From Streptomyces hirsutus (GTDB lineage Bacteria > Actinomycetota > Actinomycetes > Streptomycetales > Streptomycetaceae): a stretch of 38,293 nucleotides of DNA. The number at the start of each line of letters is the position of its first letter. Position 1 is the stretch's first letter. The stretch spans positions 1-38,293 of the forward strand of contig NZ_LIQT01000212.1 in NCBI RefSeq assembly GCF_001418415.1, in the 5' to 3' direction. The notes below the pieces were generated by a model, which worked only from the letters and a program-made list of their open reading frames with translations, was not told the DNA's origin and searched no databases. The position numbers were made by a program, and so were the translations under genes. Of the stretch, positions 9,639 through 18,031 are shown one piece after another.

Positions 9639-9945
9639 CGGCGGACGGGGCACATGCCTCCTCCTCATCGCCACGGCCCGGAATTCGGCGCCGGGCGCCC
9701 GCGGGACCGTTCCGGCGGCCCCGCGGGCGCCCGCGCACCACCGCGCCCGGACATAAGCCCGTGCACGCGTCCGCAAGTGACGGAACACGTCCCGGGAAGC
9801 CTCACTTCGTACCGGCAGGCGGCTTTCGGCCGTCCGCCGACGGACGCCGTCGGCGACGGATACCCTGAAGACCAGTTCAACAGGTGTGCGGAGCAAGGAA
9901 GTCGGGAAGGCCGCAAGACGACAGTCGCGGCGATCGGGGGCGGGA
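9639..9945. other. Intergenic region with terminator and upstream region of the next gene
   Basis: Some 307 bases without a supported gene. The first part holds the hairpin terminator at 9692-9733. The rest (roughly 9760-9945) is less GC-rich in places and presumably carries the promoter of the membrane-protein gene that starts at 9946. Confidence 0.5.
9692..9733 (+). terminator. Hairpin terminator after the EF-G-like gene
   Basis: A perfect 14-bp inverted repeat (9692-9705 with 9720-9733) around a 14-base loop lies 53 bases after the stop codon. There is no U-tract. Confidence 0.6.
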
Positions 9946-11601
9946 ATGGCCGTTGAAGGCGGTTACGCGGAGTTCTTCGGTCCGCAGGTGCCACGCACCG
10001 GCGACGAGGGGCAGACCCCGACGTTCGCGCTGGCTTCGGCCGCCTACCGGGACAATGAGGCCGACGAGATACTCAAGGCCAACACCGAGTGGCACAAGTC
10101 GTCCGTCAGCAAGCCCCGGATCGCGTTGTTCCGGCCGAATCTGGGCGAGGCGTTCTCCCGGGCGATCATCGACCGGATGCTGGGTTCCGGGCGGGCACCG
10201 CTCATCCAGTCCTTCGGCACCCAGCCGCAGGCGGTCGTGGAGCACAGCCTCGCGGCCCACCGCATCCGCAGGGAACGGGACAACTGGCTCAGTGCCGTGA
10301 TGGTGCTGTGCGGTGTGCTGTTCCTGCCCGGACTGCTGGTCTGGCTGCTGGTCTTCCAGATCCGCACCACCATCGCCCGGCGCGAGGACAAGCGGGCCGG
10401 CGCGCTCGCCACCACGCTGCTGGTCGCGATGGGACTCCTCGCCGTGGTCTTCCTGCTCCGGATGCCCTTCGACGGATTCTGGGGCTGGTACGCGCGCGCT
10501 TGTGTCGTCGCCCCGGTGATCGGCTGGTTCTGGGCCAAGCGGATCTGCGAGCGCACGGCACGGGACCTCAGGGAGCGCTGGAGCAGCCTCCTCTCCGGCG
10601 GCAGCGTGGGCGCCAAGGTGCCCGAGGCGGTGCCGAGCAGCCCCGGCGAGACGGCCGCCGAGGAGCTGCGGCAGTCGCTGGCCCGGCTCAGCGCCGAGCA
10701 GCAGTCCAATTCCGTGTTCTACGCCGGGCCCAAGGGGATACTCGGCATGGGCACGCGTTGGGGCAGCTGGCAGCTCGCCGAGGAGCTGCTCCCGATCGAC
10801 CCGGACCGGGAGATCAACCCGTTCCGCAGCTGGGACGTCATCAAGGCCGTCCACGACCGGCTGCGGATGCTGGAGCGCGGCCCGCTGCACACCGGCGGCT
10901 TCCCCAAGCCGACGGTGCGGCACTGGATCGTCACGCCGATCGGGGAGAACGCGGACGGGGTCTCCCGGCCCGACGGCACCGACGTCGAGGCCTACCGGAT
11001 CAAGCCGCACGCCATACAGGAGATCTGCAACAACCAGCAGTTCGGCGCGGGCGACCGGCACTATCTGGGCGTGCAGTGGACCCTGTGGGACGGCCAGCTG
11101 GTCCTCACCATGCTGATCACGGTGACGGTGCTGCACGAGACGCTGCGCATCGAGGTCACCGGACACGCCCTGGGCCCGGTGCACTCCCTGTTCACGAGCA
11201 AGCCGGCCGCCAAGGAGAAGAGCGTCCAGAAGTCGGTCAGGTTCTGGGAGACCCGGACGGTGAAGCTCCCGCTGGTCGACACCGACGAGGTGGTGCGCCT
11301 GGCCGCCCGTGCGCCGCTGACCTGGTATCCGCCGCTGCTCTACTGGCTGGGCGGCAAGCTCTCGCTGCCCGAGCCCTTCGGGCTGCGGCACGCCTGGGCG
11401 GACAAGCCGTGGCGGCACCGCTTCATGGCCGACGACGCGCTGCGCGCGGCCACGCCGGTCCTCCGGGCGGTGCACTCGGCGGCGATCAAGGTGCTGAAGG
11501 AGAACGGCGTGGACACGGAGAAGTTCGGTGCCCGGTCCTCGTCCCTCAGCGGGGCGATCCAGGACGCGGCGCCCAAGAAGGCCGACGTGTACGACGCGTA
11601 G
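9946..11601 (+). CDS. Conserved multi-pass membrane protein of unknown function
   Basis: The 551-aa product has an N-terminal soluble part of about 110 residues. Three hydrophobic helices follow near 113-138 (WLSAVMVLCGVLFLPGLLVW), 151-171 and 177-197, then a long C-terminal soluble domain of about 350 residues. I do not recognise an enzymatic motif. The C-terminal domain has regularly spaced Trp/Arg-rich patches (RHWIVTPIGENADG, GDRHYLGVQW) and may bind a ligand or partner. ATG at 9946 is chosen because GGGGGCGGGA precedes it; an in-frame ATG 20 codons upstream is less well placed. It is convergent with the HIT gene. It sits at the position between the EF-G paralogue and HIT/thrS, so it is likely a conserved Streptomyces gene rather than an insertion. 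Confidence 0.8.
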   Translation: MAVEGGYAEFFGPQVPRTGDEGQTPTFALASAAYRDNEADEILKANTEWHKSSVSKPRIALFRPNLGEAFSRAIIDRMLGSGRAPLIQSFGTQPQAVVEHSLAAHRIRRERDNWLSAVMVLCGVLFLPGLLVWLLVFQIRTTIARREDKRAGALATTLLVAMGLLAVVFLLRMPFDGFWGWYARACVVAPVIGWFWAKRICERTARDLRERWSSLLSGGSVGAKVPEAVPSSPGETAAEELRQSLARLSAEQQSNSVFYAGPKGILGMGTRWGSWQLAEELLPIDPDREINPFRSWDVIKAVHDRLRMLERGPLHTGGFPKPTVRHWIVTPIGENADGVSRPDGTDVEAYRIKPHAIQEICNNQQFGAGDRHYLGVQWTLWDGQLVLTMLITVTVLHETLRIEVTGHALGPVHSLFTSKPAAKEKSVQKSVRFWETRTVKLPLVDTDEVVRLAARAPLTWYPPLLYWLGGKLSLPEPFGLRHAWADKPWRHRFMADDALRAATPVLRAVHSAAIKVLKENGVDTEKFGARSSSLSGAIQDAAPKKADVYDA

Positions 11602-11614
11602 GCCTCCGGCCGTG

Positions 11615-11646
11615 GGCGGGGCAGTCGCCGAGGCTGCTGTCCCGCC
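11615..11646. terminator. Hairpin between convergent genes
   Basis: A 10-bp stem with one G-T wobble (11615-11624 with 11637-11646) lies in the 63-base gap between the converging membrane-protein and HIT genes. It could terminate transcription in both directions. Confidence 0.45.
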
Positions 11647-11664
11647 GCTCGCCGCACGGGCGGA

Positions 11665-12213
11665 TCACGCCGTGGGCCAGGCCTCCGCGAGCATCTTGCG
11701 GGTGTCGGCCAGCAGTTGCGGCAGTACCCTCGTGTGGCCGATCACGGGAAGGAAATTGGTGTCGCCGCCCCAACGCGGCACGATGTGCTGGTGCAGGTGG
11801 GCAGCGATGCCCGCGCCGGCCGCCGAACCCTGGTTCATTCCGATATTGAAGCCATGAGCGCCGGACGCGGCGCGCAGAGCTGTCATCGCTTGCTTGGTCA
11901 GTTCGGCCAACTCGACCGTTTCCGCGTCGGTGAGATCCGTGTAGTCGGCGACATGTCGATAGGGCACGGTCATCAGGTGGCCACCGTTGTAGGGGTAGAG
12001 GTTGAGCACCACGTACACATGCTCACCCCGCTTGACGATCAGCCCGTCGTCGTCGGACTTGGCCGGGATCGAGCAGAAGGGGCACCCGTCGTCGGCGCCG
12101 GGACCGCTCGGCTTGCTCTCGCCCTGGATGTAGGCCATCCGGTGCGGCGTCCACAGACGCTGGAACGCGTCGGGCGTTCCCACTCCCAGCTGCTGTTCCG
12201 GCTCACTCGTCAT
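11665..12213 (-). CDS. HIT family nucleotide hydrolase/transferase
   Basis: The 182-aa protein has the histidine-triad motif in HLHQHIVPRW (H-x-H-x-H) near residue 145. A CPFC segment (GCPFCSIPA) is typical of the HIT proteins encoded next to thrS in actinobacteria. HIT enzymes hydrolyse or transfer nucleoside phosphates such as Ap4A or aminoacyl-AMP by-products. Its mycobacterial homologue in the same place is related to Ap4A phosphorylases. Starts at 12213 (MTSEPEQQ) and 12225 (MLDLMTSEPEQQ) are both plausible; neither has a strong ribosome binding site. The gene is downstream of thrS on the same strand, but a terminator-like hairpin lies between them. Confidence 0.9.
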   Translation of the reverse strand: MTSEPEQQLGVGTPDAFQRLWTPHRMAYIQGESKPSGPGADDGCPFCSIPAKSDDDGLIVKRGEHVYVVLNLYPYNGGHLMTVPYRHVADYTDLTDAETVELAELTKQAMTALRAASGAHGFNIGMNQGSAAGAGIAAHLHQHIVPRWGGDTNFLPVIGHTRVLPQLLADTRKMLAEAWPTA

Positions 12214-12252
12214 GAGGTCCAGCATATGGCTTCGCCACAGGGGTAGGACAAA

Positions 12253-12278
12253 GGCCCCCGGGCTCGCTCCCGGGGGCC
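12253..12278 (-). terminator. Rho-independent-like terminator between thrS and HIT
   Basis: On the minus strand a perfect 10-bp stem (GGCCCCCGGG and its complement) with a 6-base loop is followed by TTTGTCC. This is one of the few hairpins here with a T-run, so it is likely a true terminator or attenuator at the end of the thrS transcript, upstream of the HIT gene. Confidence 0.7.
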
Positions 12279-12364
12279 GATCCCCGCGTCGGCGGGGAGT
12301 AACAGCACCTTCATGTGTCCGACAACCGGTATGAACGGACCATCCCCGCGGCGGCGGGGACCGC
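12275..12364 (-). repeat. Two CRISPR-like (type I-E style) palindromic repeats with one spacer-sized gap
   Basis: Two 28-base units (minus strand 12364-12337 and 12302-12275) agree at 21 of 28 positions. They share the core TCCCCGCCG-N-CGCGGGGAT and end in CC. The copies start 62 bases apart, leaving a 34-base gap (12303-12336) that is about 53% GC in a roughly 72% GC genome. The form (CCCCGC/GCGGGG stem, GGGGATGGTCC end) is like the type I-E repeats I know from Streptomyces. There are no cas genes nearby and only two units, so it may be a remnant or solo mini-array, or simply two hairpins after thrS. Confidence 0.4.
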
Positions 12365-12365
12365 G

Positions 12366-14342
12366 TCACACCTGAACGCGACGCTCCACCACATCAACGA
12401 GCTTGGCGATGGCCTCGTCACGCGGAATGCCGTTCTCCTGCGAACCGTCGCGGTAGCGGAAGGAGACCGTGCCCGCGTTCATGTCGTCGTCGCCGACGAT
12501 GACCATGAACGGGACCTTGAGCTTCTGCTGCGTGCGGATCTTCTTCTGCATGCGGTCCGAGGAGGAGTCCACCTCGACGCGCAGGCCCTTGCGCTTCGCG
12601 TCGGCGGCGAACTTCTCCAGGTACTCCACGTGGGCGTCGCCGACCGGGATGCCCACCGCCTGCACCGGTGCCAGCCACGCCGGGAAGGCACCCGCGTAGT
12701 GCTCCAGCATCACCGCGAAGAACCGCTCGATCGATCCGAACAGCGCGCGGTGGATCATGACCGGGCGGGTCTTGGAGCCGTCCGCGGCCGTGTACTCCAG
12801 GTCGAAGCGCTCCGGCAGGTTGAAGTCGAGCTGGATCGTCGACATCTGCCAGGTGCGGCCGATGGCGTCCTTGGTCTGCACCGAGATCTTCGGGCCGTAG
12901 AAGGCGGCGCCGCCCGGGTCCGGGACCAGCGGCAGGCCCTGCTTCTCGGCGACCTGGCGCAGTGTCTCGGTGGCCTCTTCCCAGGCCTCGTCGGTGCCGA
13001 CGAACTTTTCCGGATCCTTGGTGGACAGCTCCAGGTAGAAGTCGGTCAGGCCGTAGTCGCGCAGCAGGCCGAGCACGAAGGTGAGCGTCTTGTCGAGCTC
13101 GTCCGCCATCTGCTCGCGGGTGCAGTAGATGTGCGCGTCGTCCTGGGTGAAGCCGCGGGCGCGGGTCAGACCGTGCACGACACCCGACTTCTCGTAGCGG
13201 TAGACCGTGCCGAACTCGAAGAGCCTCAAGGGCAGTTCACGGTACGACCGGCCGCGCGCGTCGAAGATCAGGTTGTGCATCGGGCAGTTCATGGGCTTGA
13301 GGTAGTAGTCCACGCCCTCGTCGAGCTGCATGGGCGGGTACATGCCGTCGGCGTACCAGTCCAGGTGGCCCGAGGTCTCGAAGAGCTTCCCCTTCGTCGC
13401 GTGCGGGGTGTAGACGAACTCGTAGCCCTCCTCCTCGTGGCGGCGCCGCGAGTAGTCCTCCATGACCCGGCGGATGATGCCGCCCTTGGGGTGGAAGACG
13501 GCGAGGCCGGAGCCGATCTGCTCCGGGATGGAGAACAGGTCCAGCTCGGAGCCGAGCTTGCGGTGGTCGCGCTTCTCGGCTTCGGCGAGGAACTCCAGGT
13601 GCGCCTTCAGCTCGTCCTTGGACGGCCAGGCGGTGCCGTAGATGCGCTGGAGCATCGGGTTCTTCTCGCTGCCGCGCCAGTAGGCGGCGGCGTTGCGCAT
13701 CAGCTTGAACGCCGGGATGTTCCGGGTGGTCGGCAGGTGGGGACCGCGACAGAGGTCCTTCCAGCACAGGTCGCCGGTCTTGGCGTCGAGGTTGTCGTAG
13801 ATCGTCAGCTCGCCGGCGCCGACCTCGACGTCCGCGCCGTCGTCGTGCGACGCGGAGCCCTTGAGGCCGATCAGCTCGAGCTTGTACGGCTCGTCGGCCA
13901 GTTCCTCGCGGGCCTCGTCGTCCGTGACCACGCGGCGGGCGAAGCGCTGCCCGCGCTTCTGGATCTCCTGCATGCGCTTCTCGATGGCCTTGAGGTCATC
14001 GGGGTGGAAGGGCTTGTCGACGTCGAAGTCGTAGTAGAAGCCGTCCTTGACCGGCGGGCCGATGCCCAGCTTGGCCTCGGGGAACAGCTCCTGCACGGCC
14101 TGGGCCATGACGTGCGCGGTGGAGTGGCGCAGGATGGCGAGGCCGTCCGGGGACGAGATCTCGACGGCTTCGACGGTGTCGCCGTCGCTGACCTCATGGG
14201 CGAGGTCCTTGAGCTCACCGGCCACCCGCGCGGCGATGACCGAGCGTTCGCCGGCGAAGAGCTCGGCGGCCGTGGTGCCCGTCGTCACCACGCGTTCTTC
14301 CCGCTCGGAATCGCGTTGGATGATCACACGGACGTCTGACAC
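12366..14342 (-). CDS. thrS: Threonyl-tRNA synthetase
   Basis: The 658-aa class II synthetase charges tRNA-Thr. The N-terminal TGS domain (1-62, [11 protein letters not shown]...) is followed by the editing domain with [10 protein letters not shown] and the catalytic core. The core has the zinc-site cysteine in [10 protein letters not shown], motif 2 in [16 protein letters not shown] and motif 3 near [20 protein letters not shown]. The C-terminal anticodon-binding domain ends [16 protein letters not shown]. The GTG at 14342 has CAGGAGA 7 bases upstream; the frame remains open above it without similarity. No T-box-like leader is evident in the 240 bases upstream. All editing and catalytic blocks are present. 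Confidence 0.97.
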   Translation of the reverse strand: MSDVRVIIQRDSEREERVVTTGTTAAELFAGERSVIAARVAGELKDLAHEVSDGDTVEAVEISSPDGLAILRHSTAHVMAQAVQELFPEAKLGIGPPVKDGFYYDFDVDKPFHPDDLKAIEKRMQEIQKRGQRFARRVVTDDEAREELADEPYKLELIGLKGSASHDDGADVEVGAGELTIYDNLDAKTGDLCWKDLCRGPHLPTTRNIPAFKLMRNAAAYWRGSEKNPMLQRIYGTAWPSKDELKAHLEFLAEAEKRDHRKLGSELDLFSIPEQIGSGLAVFHPKGGIIRRVMEDYSRRRHEEEGYEFVYTPHATKGKLFETSGHLDWYADGMYPPMQLDEGVDYYLKPMNCPMHNLIFDARGRSYRELPLRLFEFGTVYRYEKSGVVHGLTRARGFTQDDAHIYCTREQMADELDKTLTFVLGLLRDYGLTDFYLELSTKDPEKFVGTDEAWEEATETLRQVAEKQGLPLVPDPGGAAFYGPKISVQTKDAIGRTWQMSTIQLDFNLPERFDLEYTAADGSKTRPVMIHRALFGSIERFFAVMLEHYAGAFPAWLAPVQAVGIPVGDAHVEYLEKFAADAKRKGLRVEVDSSSDRMQKKIRTQQKLKVPFMVIVGDDDMNAGTVSFRYRDGSQENGIPRDEAIAKLVDVVERRVQV

Positions 14343-14550
14343 CGGTCTCTCCTGACTGAAGGCTGGGCCGCGGCGCCATACCTGAGCGCACGCATAGGTG
14401 CGATCGTACCGACCCGGACCGGTGCGGGTCGAAATCATTGCCGCGACCGTACGTGCCGCCGTCCCCGCCCGCGTCCCTCGCGCCGTGCCGGTGGCCGCCA
14501 TTGGCGGTGCGGAGTTTTTTCCGGGCACGTGGATGGCCCTGAGCGCGAAG

Positions 14551-14579
14551 AAGCCGGTCCGCCTGGGGCGGACCGGCTT
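14551..14579 (-). terminator. Terminator of the upstream tRNA-Val(CAC)
   Basis: A 13-bp perfect stem (14551-14563 with 14567-14579) with a 3-base loop lies directly after the tRNA. On the minus strand it is followed by CTTCTTCGC. It separates the tRNA transcript from thrS. Confidence 0.7.
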
Positions 14580-14585
14580 TCCCGG

Positions 14586-14657
14586 TGGGCGATACTGGGT
14601 TCGAACCAGTGACCTCTTCGGTGTGAACGAAGCGCTCTCCCACTGAGCTAATCGCCC
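14586..14657 (-). tRNA. tRNA-Val (anticodon CAC)
   Basis: A 72-nt cloverleaf: acceptor GGGCGAT pairs with ATCGCCC, discriminator A, D-arm AGCTCAGTGGGAGAGC. The anticodon stem CTTCG/CGAAG encloses TTCACAC, giving anticodon CAC for GUG codons. The T-arm is CTGGTTCGAACCCAG. The CCA end is not encoded. The gene is identical to the copy at 22311-22382. Confidence 0.95.
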
Positions 14658-14670
14658 GGGAACGGACTGA

Positions 14671-14700
14671 ACGATACAGGGCCGGACGTGCTCGGTTCAA
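14671..14700 (-). promoter_or_regulatory. Vegetative-type promoter for tRNA-Val(CAC)
   Basis: On the minus strand TTGAAC (14700-14695) and TATCGT (14676-14671) are separated by 18 bases, ending 13 bases before the tRNA 5' end. This fits the main housekeeping sigma factor consensus. The -35 element covers the stop codon of the gene at 14697. Confidence 0.65.
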
Positions 14701-15146
14701 ACCGCTTGGAGGTAAGCGGTCAGGCCGCGCCGCCCGGAGCGCATCATCAGGGCGTGGTTGGCGTGGAAGAGGGGGCGTCCTGGCACGGCGAGGCGGCGCA
14801 GCAGGGGTTTGCGGAGGCCGGCCTCCTGGTCGTAGCGGGCGAGTGTGCCGCCGGGGCCGGTGGGGGTGACGGTCCAGCGGGCCCAGCCGTCGAGATCCCC
14901 GGACAGACGTACTTCGAGGACTCCGGCCAAGGGGTCGCGCCGGGTCTCCCGCAGGGTCGTCACCAGGTCGAGGGGCAGCACGGAGCGGATCCGGACGACC
15001 CCGCCGGTGGCGTCGAGCCGGGCCACCTCACGCACCTGCGGCCACCAGCGGGGATAGTCCTCGATGCGCTCCAGGGCGTCGTACACCGGTCCGGCGGGCG
15101 CGGGCAGGCTCCACAGGCTGCGGAAGCGGTAATGGTTCCGGTCCAT
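14697..15146 (-). CDS. SRPBCC (START/polyketide-cyclase-like) family protein
   Basis: The 149-aa protein has the start of an SRPBCC hydrophobic-cavity fold: FRSLWSLPAPAGPVYDALERIEDYPRWWPQVREV. This is the typical first strand, helix and WWP turn of the polyketide cyclase/dehydrase family. Strands VVRIRSVLPLDLVTTLRETRRD and ARWTVTPTGPGGTLARYDQEAG follow, then a C-terminal helix. Members bind lipids or aromatic ligands; no catalytic residue can be assigned. It lies 50 bases downstream of the rhamnogalacturonan-lyase-like gene on the same strand but is probably independent. Its last codons overlap the tRNA promoter. Confidence 0.82.
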   Translation of the reverse strand: MDRNHYRFRSLWSLPAPAGPVYDALERIEDYPRWWPQVREVARLDATGGVVRIRSVLPLDLVTTLRETRRDPLAGVLEVRLSGDLDGWARWTVTPTGPGGTLARYDQEAGLRKPLLRRLAVPGRPLFHANHALMMRSGRRGLTAYLQAV

Positions 15147-15196
15147 GGAGGGAGTGTGCCCGCCCGCACCCGGGACGTACGGTCTGCTGCCGCCTC

Positions 15197-17932
15197 TTAC
15201 GGCATCCGGTGTCCCAGCAGGGCGAGGTTCTCGATGGCGGCGAGGCCGTAGAGCGCGGTGTCGTTGGTGGACACCCAGGCGGCCTCACTGCCGGCGACCA
15301 GGGCGGTCGGTCCGGTCACCTTCTCGGTCTTCCAGGGCGCGGACTCCTGGTAGCCGTCGGAGCGGTAGAACTTGTCCCACGCCCGGTCGGCGAGCTTGTC
15401 GTCACCGGTCTGCACGGCGGCGTAGGCGTCCAGGCGGGAATGGCCCTGGAAGAGGATCAGGCTGCCGAAGTTCGAGCCGTAACGGGCCGCCTGCTCCGCC
15501 TTGGTGGCGTTGAAGTAGCGGCAGTAGTCGTAGTAGGCCTCGTCGAAGGCCGGCATGTCGACCAGGTCGATGAGTTCGGCGCACAGTTCGTTCAGGCCGA
15601 AGACGGCCGACAAGTGGGAGACGCCGACCACGGGTTCCTCGGCGATCGCGAACTTCCCGGTGTCCAGGTCGTACAGTCCGGTGCCCTGGACGAATCCGTT
15701 GGGCTGGGCCGCGATGGTCTCCATGGTGGACAGGACGCGTGCTTTCGCCTTCTTCCATTTCGGGCCCCGGCGTTCCCATTCGGTGAGCCAGGCCGAGACC
15801 AGGCCGCTCCAGTCGGTGCCGAAGCCGATGGACAGGGCGTGCCGGTCGGGGGTGTACGGCTCGGTGCGGATCTTGCGGATGGGGTCGAGGACGAGGAAGG
15901 TCTCGTCGGAGTCGACGTTGGCGTGCATGAGGTCGCCGACGCGTTCGTCGGCGGTGAGGAAGTAGTAGTAGCGCCGGTAGGTGGTGTTGGCGATGCGCTG
16001 CTGCTTGGCGCTGTCGGCCCAGTGCTGGACGCCGTGCCGGGTGCCGAGGCCGGCCCACTTGCCCAGGTGGTAGACGTCGACCTCGCCGGTGTGCCGGGTC
16101 ATCGCCTCGGCGAAGCGGAAGATGTCGGCGCGGCCGGAGCGCAGGTAGGCGTACCAGAGCCAGAGGTCGGGCGAGAGTTCGGAGTTGTCCCAGGCGTAGC
16201 CGCCGACGTCGTAGCGCCACTGGTGGCGGACGGTGTCGTAGGTGTGCATGATGTCGCCGTAGTCCCAGAAGCCGTACCAACGGCGCATCTCCACCTGGTC
16301 CTTGTAGTAGGTGAAGAGGAAGTCGAGGTGGTCCTCGATCTTCGCCTTGGCCGGGGTGGAGCGGTCGGGTGCGGAGAACAGGCCGGGGCCGAACACCTTC
16401 GCGCCGATGAGCTGCTTCGGCGGTGCGGCGAGCTGCGGGAGGACGCGGACGGCCTCGACCTGTTGGGCGAGTTCCTCGGCGCTCGGGGTCGACTCGTTGG
16501 CCCAGAAGAGGAGTTCGGAGGTGCGGGCGATGCCGTAGGGGGTGCCGAACTCGGGCTCGTAGTCCTCGTAGGTGATGTTCAGGCCTTCGAGCTGTTCGGG
16601 GAAGGTGTCCTGACCCATGCCGTCGTGGTAGAAGCGCAGGTCCATGGGTTGCGCTTCCGGCGACCAGAGCCAGAGGGTGACCTCGGCCGCGTCGGTGTGG
16701 GCGTCGCGGATGTCGAGCTGGGCGGGGTGCTTCTCCCAGAAGTCGCGCAGACCGAAGGAGAGTCCGCCGCCGACTCCGCCGACGTAGCCGAAGCCGGAGG
16801 CTCGTCGTCCGCCGCCTGCGCCGATCCAGCCGTAGCCCTTCTTGGTGCGCTTGCGCAGGGCGAAGCCGTCGGCGGAGAGCTGGGAGAGGGTGTAGTCGCC
16901 CCATTCGGGGATGTACTGCAGGCGGGTGGTGACCCGTTGGTCCCAGGTGGCGGGATCGGGCAGCTTCTCGCCCGCGAACTGGGCGGCCTGCACGGCGGCG
17001 CCCGGGTCGCGGCGCAGTCCGGTGATGCCCTTGACGGCCTCGCGCAGCATTCCCGTGCCCTCGCCGCCGAGGCGGATGTGCCGGTCGTAGGACTCGTCGC
17101 GCAGGGGCACGGTGAAGCGGACGCCGATGCCGCGGATGAAGTCGCCGCTCGCCCTGCCGGGTTCCTGCTGTCCGTCGTAGGTGACGGTGTGCACCATGCG
17201 GAAGGAGTCGGCGCCCGCGTAGAAGTAGAGGCGGATGGAGAAGGGCAGCCAACTGCGGTGGCCCTTGCGGTGTTTGCCGTCGACGCGGACGACGGCGCGG
17301 ACCGGTCCCGCCTGTTCGACGGTGACCTCGTCGATGGCGCCGTCGAAGCGCTCGGTCCTGACGGTGGTCTGGTCGCCGTCCTCGGACTCGGGCTGGCGCA
17401 GCAGGACGAGGCGTCCGTTCCTGGCGATCTCGGTCGGGCCGCGGGTGACGGACTTGACGAGGGTGGCGCCGGACCTGCCGATTCTCGCGGTGATGACGCC
17501 GGTCGAGATGTCGATGGTGGCGCCGCGCCGGTCGACGGTGACCTTCTTCTGCGGTGCCGCGGGAGCGCCGGTGGTCAGGGTGAGCTTGCCGGTGCTGGAA
17601 CTGACCGCGTGCGCGGTCCACTTCAGGGAGCCGTCGGGCCAGTAGGCGAGGGGCCAGGACTGTACGGGGACGGCCCTGCCGTCGGCGTCGCTCAACGCGA
17701 AGGTCTGGTCGTCGCGGTGGACGCCCTTGGGCCAGGGCACGCCGACGGTGGATCCGGGTGCCGCGCCGAGGCCGCCGTCCTCGAGCCAGTCCAGGATCAC
17801 GGGGTCGTCGCCGGCGTTCTCGGCCCTCGGTGCGGCGGCGGCGTCGCGGCTGCCGAGGGCCCGGCTGAACTGGGCGGCGGCGCCTGCCACGGCGGCTGCC
17901 TTCAGGAGGGACCTGCGGGGGATGGGGGACAT
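15197..17932 (-). CDS. Tat-exported exo-rhamnogalacturonan lyase family protein (PcRGLX/YetA-like)
   Basis: The 911-aa protein starts with a twin-arginine signal peptide (MSPIPRRSLLKAAAVAGAAA, cleavage near 30-35). The body resembles the PcRGLX/YetA family, whose fungal member is an exo-type rhamnogalacturonan lyase (PL26): N-terminal barrel (VPWPKGVHR, VPVQSWPLAYWPDGSLKW), central beta-sandwich, and a C-terminal helical toroid rich in Trp/Tyr (RRWYGFWDYGDIMHTYD, WDNSELSPDLWLWYAYLRSG). It likely removes unsaturated disaccharides from pectin backbone outside the cell. It is the last gene of an operon with a sugar ABC importer and a YesL-like protein. GGAAAGG precedes the ATG. Substrate is inferred from family and context, not shown. 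Confidence 0.85.
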   Translation of the reverse strand: MSPIPRRSLLKAAAVAGAAAQFSRALGSRDAAAAPRAENAGDDPVILDWLEDGGLGAAPGSTVGVPWPKGVHRDDQTFALSDADGRAVPVQSWPLAYWPDGSLKWTAHAVSSSTGKLTLTTGAPAAPQKKVTVDRRGATIDISTGVITARIGRSGATLVKSVTRGPTEIARNGRLVLLRQPESEDGDQTTVRTERFDGAIDEVTVEQAGPVRAVVRVDGKHRKGHRSWLPFSIRLYFYAGADSFRMVHTVTYDGQQEPGRASGDFIRGIGVRFTVPLRDESYDRHIRLGGEGTGMLREAVKGITGLRRDPGAAVQAAQFAGEKLPDPATWDQRVTTRLQYIPEWGDYTLSQLSADGFALRKRTKKGYGWIGAGGGRRASGFGYVGGVGGGLSFGLRDFWEKHPAQLDIRDAHTDAAEVTLWLWSPEAQPMDLRFYHDGMGQDTFPEQLEGLNITYEDYEPEFGTPYGIARTSELLFWANESTPSAEELAQQVEAVRVLPQLAAPPKQLIGAKVFGPGLFSAPDRSTPAKAKIEDHLDFLFTYYKDQVEMRRWYGFWDYGDIMHTYDTVRHQWRYDVGGYAWDNSELSPDLWLWYAYLRSGRADIFRFAEAMTRHTGEVDVYHLGKWAGLGTRHGVQHWADSAKQQRIANTTYRRYYYFLTADERVGDLMHANVDSDETFLVLDPIRKIRTEPYTPDRHALSIGFGTDWSGLVSAWLTEWERRGPKWKKAKARVLSTMETIAAQPNGFVQGTGLYDLDTGKFAIAEEPVVGVSHLSAVFGLNELCAELIDLVDMPAFDEAYYDYCRYFNATKAEQAARYGSNFGSLILFQGHSRLDAYAAVQTGDDKLADRAWDKFYRSDGYQESAPWKTEKVTGPTALVAGSEAAWVSTNDTALYGLAAIENLALLGHRMP

Positions 17933-18031
17933 GGCCTTTCCTTTCCGTGCGGGATGCAAGGGGATGTCAAGGGCATGACAGGCAAGGGTGCGGCGCCGGG
18001 GCACCGTCCCTGGTACGGAAGGCACCGCCCG

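Noticed and set aside
7419-9896. Minus-strand open frame of 825 codons over the EF-G-like gene
   Set aside because: The plus-strand frame has full EF-G domain motifs; the antisense product is Arg/Gly/Val-rich and lacks any family pattern.
12315-14339. Long plus-strand open frame of 674 codons across thrS
   Set aside because: It is antisense to thrS, which has all synthetase motifs; the frame is open only because of the G/C-biased third positions of the real gene.
14343-14585. T-box riboswitch upstream of thrS
   Set aside because: I looked for specifier loop and antiterminator features and saw none; the region contains a tRNA terminator and ordinary leader sequence.
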